From Dryas octopetala (Eukaryota; Streptophyta; Magnoliopsida; Rosales; Rosaceae): DNA of 64,000 bases. This document shows positions 59,044-64,000 of this stretch, one piece after another; positions within the stretch are counted from its first letter, which is position 1; each line of letters opens with the position of its first letter. The notes beneath the pieces are model-generated. The model ran no database searches. It was not told the DNA's origin and saw nothing but the letters and a program-made list of their open reading frames with translations. Made by a program: the position numbers and the translations under genes. The stretch is from positions 965,896 to 1,029,895 of the forward strand of contig OY992837.1 of assembly GCA_963921425.1 (NCBI GenBank). The letters are read 5' to 3'.

Positions 59044-62000
59044 TCACAGCAAACATAAGCTCCTACTTCTTGTAGCATCTCGGTCTTCAAGGCCTCTCAA
59101 GAATGACCTAGTTGCAAGGTGCTCTGAAGCATATGTCATGAAAGATGCCAACACTAGGCTTCCCACGACCATCAAACCTAACCTGTTAAAAATAATTTTA
59201 AAAAATCATATAAACCTTTTTTAAAATTTATGGTTTTTAATTCCACTAATATCATGATAATCATTTGAATGAATCAATGCTGCAGCTGTAATTCAAATTT
59301 TACATAGGGTAAACCAACAATACTCTTGTAACTGACATCAATATTACTGGTCAAGCAAACTACCTTAAAAATAGAGCCGTGATCCCAAAAAGAAATGGCA
59401 AAGATGGAGCAGCAATAGCCAAAAAAGCCATTCCTAGCCCATAATACAATGTAGCATTATCACACAAAGATACTTGCCGTTGATGACCTATAACACATCC
59501 AAAAACCATAAACTAATTTAGAAAATAAATTTACAAGGCAACAAGGAACTAACTCACTGAATTCAGTCATGATTGTCAATATTAAACAATCCAAGTCAAC
59601 TAACCTTTTCCAGAATCATCATCCACGGATTCAGGACCAGAGGAAAAGGTACCTGCTTGCACTGCTGTTGTCTTTCCCCATTGATATATTAGATGGAGAT
59701 AACCTCCAAATAATATAAAGAAGATTGTGAATGTCCACTCATACATCAATAGTAAACCAGTCCATGGCATAACTTGTCGGGGCACAATTGCAAGACCAAG
59801 GGCTAGGGCCACCACGGCAGCCATGAAACAGACAAAAACAGAGATTCCACCCAAGTAAACAGGCACCTTGGTCTGCACACCGTTAAAGAATTGTTTCACA
59901 ACACAAGTCTCTTCAAATAAAAATAATTTTAATGACCACATAATATTTTACATAGTTTGGTAAGCGAATAAGAAATAAATCTTTAATATAAGAAGAGCTT
60001 TAAAGTGAAAGAAAATTGGAAAAGGGATCTAACCTGATGGTTGGGACTAATGGTGGATGATGGAGAAACAACAGTATAATTAAGAGTCCCAGCAGATCTA
60101 ATTTTGTAGTAAAGGTGTTTGATTTGGTCATAAATTGAACTTCTGCATAACGAGCCAAAGTACTCCCATGTCTGCACCAAAATTGATATACCTTGATATC
60201 CAAAAAAACCAAATATCTATTTGTCAAACTCTTTAGGCTAAAATGATCATGTAAGAGCTAACCTGAAGAAAAGACCGATAGTAACCAAAGAGGAGAGCAC
60301 AAAATGGTAGCAGGAAAAGAAATTTAACAAGAAGAGCATCATTTGGATTTCTGCCTCCTCCAGTTCCAGGAAGGGATTCCCCAAGCTGTACCCTAATATT
60401 CTGCAGTATCAGTGAATAAAGTAAGAAGAATTTTGCATGAATCATTTACCTATATCCTCTTTGAATGCAAAAGTTACAGATCAAACACAAAATGGAAACC
60501 ATGTAAGACAAATACATAAGCAATTCAACATCCTCCTCTTCTACCAACCCACCACTCACCCGAAACATGTCAAATTGCACACTGATACAAAAGCACATTT
60601 AGACCAAAATGATGATACCTAAAACCCCGCCCCTCCCCCAACAAAGCAAAACAAAAAGATTTTACCTGCCAAGCATCGACAGGTTTCAAAAGCCAAGATG
60701 TCCACCAATCCCAAGGTTTGAGAGGACCAAGCGTATAGTGAATGACATGGAGTTCTCTTTCATCTACCATCCACTGAAAGTACAATGCTAAGCAGATTAA
60801 AAAACTTAATTGGCACAAAGTCATATTCCAATATTATTCCTCAGTAAAGCACATATCATAGGAGAAAACTAACAAAGAAACACTAATTCTATGCTACTTT
60901 ACATTTGGCAGTAAATGTGCAGGTAATAATATCATTAATGCTAGTGAAAACATTTTAAACTAGTCAATCACTGCTAATAAACGATTTTGCTAACGGCTAT
61001 TCAGAAGTACCTTGTTTGCCAGCATATAAAGACCGACATCTGCATTATATAAAGTGGAAAGTCGCTCCATTTTGGGAACCGGTCTAGACTTTAGCACCTC
61101 TGGTGGTAAATTTGGCTCAAAAACATGTGCGTTGGGAAAATCAGAATAATAGGAATTCAGAAATCCCTGATCTCCTACAATAAAAAAAGCACAGAAATTT
61201 TTTGAGAGAGAGGATGACTACAATGTATTAATGCTTTCTCCTAAGAACACCAAATGAATGAGAAACATATAAAACACCTAATATTAGAGGTAGCTTGACA
61301 ATGATAAACTAAGCATGTATTTGAGTATTTAACCAGTACCCAACTAATATTATTGAACTCACAATGTCAAGGAACTCTATTTCATAGACTGGGACACATA
61401 AATATCAGAAATAAATGATGCAATTTACTTTCATCGGAAATCAATGTCTACAATATCAGCACCATTAGGCATTATCATACTGTAAACTAGAAGGTTGAAC
61501 TAAATTTCTTTGCCAAAATATAAACTTGAGTTGGAAGCTCACAATTTACTCCCCACACTGAGTTTGACAATATAATTAAACTTCCCTGTAACAGTCAATT
61601 TATTATTTGAACAGCCCAAATCCTTATACAATATGAACATTATGATCTACATGAAACATACCCATTCCTTAAGCAAATAGTCACAATGACATGCATATGA
61701 AAGAAACATAATGTAGAAAGAGGGGCAGTGGAAAGTGACTAGAGAGAGTTAATTTACCTCCAGTGTAAGAAGCCAAAGTTGTCACTTTTCCCATCATGTC
61801 GTTAAAAACACTTTGAGATGGTTCCACTACCATCACTCCAGAGTTGAGCCTCTCAGAATGCTTCAAGTTTGCACAAAATTTGCTACATTTGAAAAGATCC
61901 TCAATACTTTTGACAACAATAGTATCCGCATCAAGATATACAACTGCATAATCAATTTCAGGAGATAAGAACCAAAATCAAACTCAAATTTCTGAAACTT

Positions 62001-62752
62001 AACAAGGGTATGTTTTGATTTCTGTAGTTAGTCGTGTTAGAACAAATTGCATCCCAGATTTGTTACCATATGGAGAACTAGGAGAGTGAAAGTTTACCTT
62101 TTTTGTAGTTAGTCATGTTAAAAATTTTCAGCTTTGTATAGACACCCCAGAACCTGGTTGGCCGTACTTGATTAGGATTTGCCAATAAACTAATCTTCTC
62201 CACTATCCATCCATCAGCCTGCACACCAAAACAAACCAAAGTTACAATAAACCTGATTTAAGGGTCATTTGTCGCAAAAAATGATTTTAGAAAAAACCAG
62301 CGAACTTTAGCTTATTTATAAAATCACTTTTCAATTCAGTTAATTCCAATAACCTAATAGATACTCAAGTAGCTAACTTTGCGCGCTCAAAAAAGGAAAG
62401 CTTATTAACTCAACTAAGCCTAAACTCGTTTACTTCCCTTAATCAGATTGGCTCTCCACAACTCAATTTCCCCAAGGGCAAAATAGGAATACATAATTAC
62501 CTCGAGAAGCTTCATGGCGTAATCGGAGACACCGTCGGAGACCAGAGCCACCATGTCCTTGGTGGTTCCAGTGTCCCGTATCGATTTCCCAAGGACTCGA
62601 ACGCCCAATAGGAACTCATCTCCGTACAAGAGCGTGACGTAAGCCTCCTTGGTAGTCTGACGCCGCGACGACGACGAATCAGACGCACCGTTCGATTGAA
62701 TCGCAGCAGCCAACACAAGCGCTATCAAAGCAAACCATGCGTGTAGTCTCAT
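59044..62752 (-). CDS. IPUT1: Inositol phosphorylceramide glucuronosyltransferase (GT8 family, PGSIP6-like)
   Basis: Ten exons in phase: 62752-62501, 62218-62098, 61943-61758, 61174-61011, 60773-60666, 60400-60263, 60171-60034, 59872-59605, 59487-59364 and 59182-59044, giving 545 aa. A signal peptide (1 to about 23) precedes a GT8 glycosyltransferase domain: AYVTLLYGDEFLLG, FWGVYTKLKIFNMT, the metal-binding DxD (Asp129 and Asp131 in VVYLDADT), NSGVMVVEPS and a C-terminal HYTLGPLKPWDWW. The second half contains about five or six membrane helices (VKFLFLLPFCALLFGYY, YLGGISVFVCFMAAVVALAL and others), as in plant IPUT1. The enzyme adds glucuronic acid to inositol phosphorylceramide in the Golgi, the first sugar step of GIPC sphingolipids. 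Length and layout fit the family. Confidence 0.95.
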
Positions 62753-63865
62753 TATAATCCTTCAATTTTGTTTGAATCCTTTGTTTCGCTAAGCAAGAAC
62801 AAAACTTTCTCGAGAAAGTGCGGGATTTTCTCGAGAAATTCAAAGAGTTTGGGATTGGGATTTTATGCTGCCTTCATCTTCATGTGTTTTTGTCGTCTCT
62901 GACCTCGCTTTCGAGTTTGGATTTTGGACTTGGAAAGTCCTGCTTGTTTCAAAGCAGAGGAATGATCCTCTGCAATTGAGTCTACCGTAGTATCATGTCA
63001 TAACCAATTAGGAGGAGCCCTTCCTATATCAAGAACAGGCCCAATAGGACTTTGATCAGGCCGAGACACTGGCAATCATGACAGGCCCACTGCAGCTTTA
63101 GACCCATTATTTTCACCACTTCCCACACTTTATTTTATTTTATTTTTGAGTGATTCATAATTTAGTCCATTTCATAAGTAATCTTTTAATAAAAACCATA
63201 ATAGTATATAAAAATTGACTGAGGTACAAAAATATTGTCCAGACGTTATTTATTTCAAAACTGCCTAATATTATCCTAAAATTAATGAGATTTAAATCAT
63301 AATATTATCCTAATATTATTATATTGTGTTATCATAATATTAACATATCATATTAATTCTAATATTATCATATTATATTATCTTAATATTATATTACAAT
63401 AATACTATCAAATACCCTGAACCTAAAATCTTATACCATTTTTTAGACCTTAGTCTAAAAAAATGAATTTGAGTACAAATCTAAATAACTATATGACACT
63501 CCAAAATTAGACCTACACCTTATGTTTTTTGTTTTTTATCTTTTGTTTGCATGATGCACTAAAACTAGCTACTCTCGCTATGATTAATTTTATAATGGAT
63601 CAATAATTTACTGAAGAATGAGTTAAAAGTTTTTCTGTCTTACCTTGGGAGCTCTAATGTATTCGATGTTGGCCAACTAACCAATATTAGTCATCTATGA
63701 TCCAGGTTAATATTATTTTTAACTTAACCATTTAAATTAAATATGGAATAATGAAGAATTCAATAGGCCCATCTAAATTCATCTAAGTGTGCGTTCATTT
63801 AAAAAATCTCGATACTATTAATAGTGAATTACCCGATTATATAACATAAATTGTTGTACCACATT

Positions 63866-63910
<45 letters not shown>

Positions 63911-64000
63911 TAACTTTACTTACACTCATGACTTGTTTAAGCCACACAATACCAATATTAGAAAAAAATGAATGAGTCCAAGTATCTAACCACATAGATG
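62753..64000. other. IPUT1 upstream region and AT-rich intergenic DNA
   Basis: The first ~200 bp are probably the 5' UTR and promoter of IPUT1, with a repeated TCTCGAGAAA motif at 62809 and 62829. From about 63270 to 63420 the sequence is a run of TAATATTATC-like units. No gene seen. Confidence 0.5.
63871..63908. repeat. (TA)n microsatellite
   Basis: Perfect TA dinucleotide run of about 38 bp. Confidence 0.9.

Noticed and set aside
63270..63420. Run of TAATATTATC-like units considered as a CRISPR-like or origin array
   Set aside because: Units are irregular, without uniform spacers, in a plant nuclear sequence; it is simple AT-rich repeat DNA.

Overview
The window is nuclear DNA from a flowering plant, most likely a eudicot. 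It is AT-rich and has intron-split genes with GT-AG borders, plastid-type leader peptides, a plant initiator tRNA, an LTR retrotransposon and several MITEs. The species cannot be named from sequence alone. Gene models were assembled by eye from splice sites, checking that reading phase is kept across every junction.

Region 1 (1-14.4 kb) is a large inverted repeat: left arm about 312-6456, right arm about 9314-14385. Each arm carries a copy of one nine-exon gene for a predicted plastid membrane protein, and the two copies sit head to head. The right copy is open throughout (306 aa). The left copy has a 1-bp frameshift and only about 135 bp of native upstream sequence. The spacer between the arms is a patchwork of pieces that also occur elsewhere in the window: a kinase tail, the end of a tRNA-splicing endonuclease gene, two exons of an exosome gene, and the upstream region of the plastid-protein gene.

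Region 2 (14.4-35 kb) holds two tandem copies, 14.7 kb apart, of a divergent pair of LRK10-like receptor kinase genes (A on minus, B on plus). The A-B spacer is a shared promoter region. The kinase exons are almost identical between copies while the ectodomain exons differ at roughly 15% of residues. B and B' carry an unusual tandem triplication of the juxtamembrane segment. Between the copies lie ~530-bp repeats, a PIF/Harbinger-type MITE and a decayed, 5'-truncated Ty1/copia element on the minus strand.

Region 3 (35-44.7 kb) has housekeeping genes: tRNA-splicing endonuclease subunit Sen2, whose upstream region appears to be a duplicated CSL4 first exon and promoter; exosome subunit CSL4; a one-domain cupin; initiator tRNA-Met; and a secreted protein with two near-identical six-cysteine modules.

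Region 4 (44.7-64 kb) is sparser. It contains TH2 (TenA-HAD fusion, thiamine metabolism) and IPUT1 (sphingolipid glucuronosyltransferase), separated by about 8.5 kb with little recognisable coding sequence.
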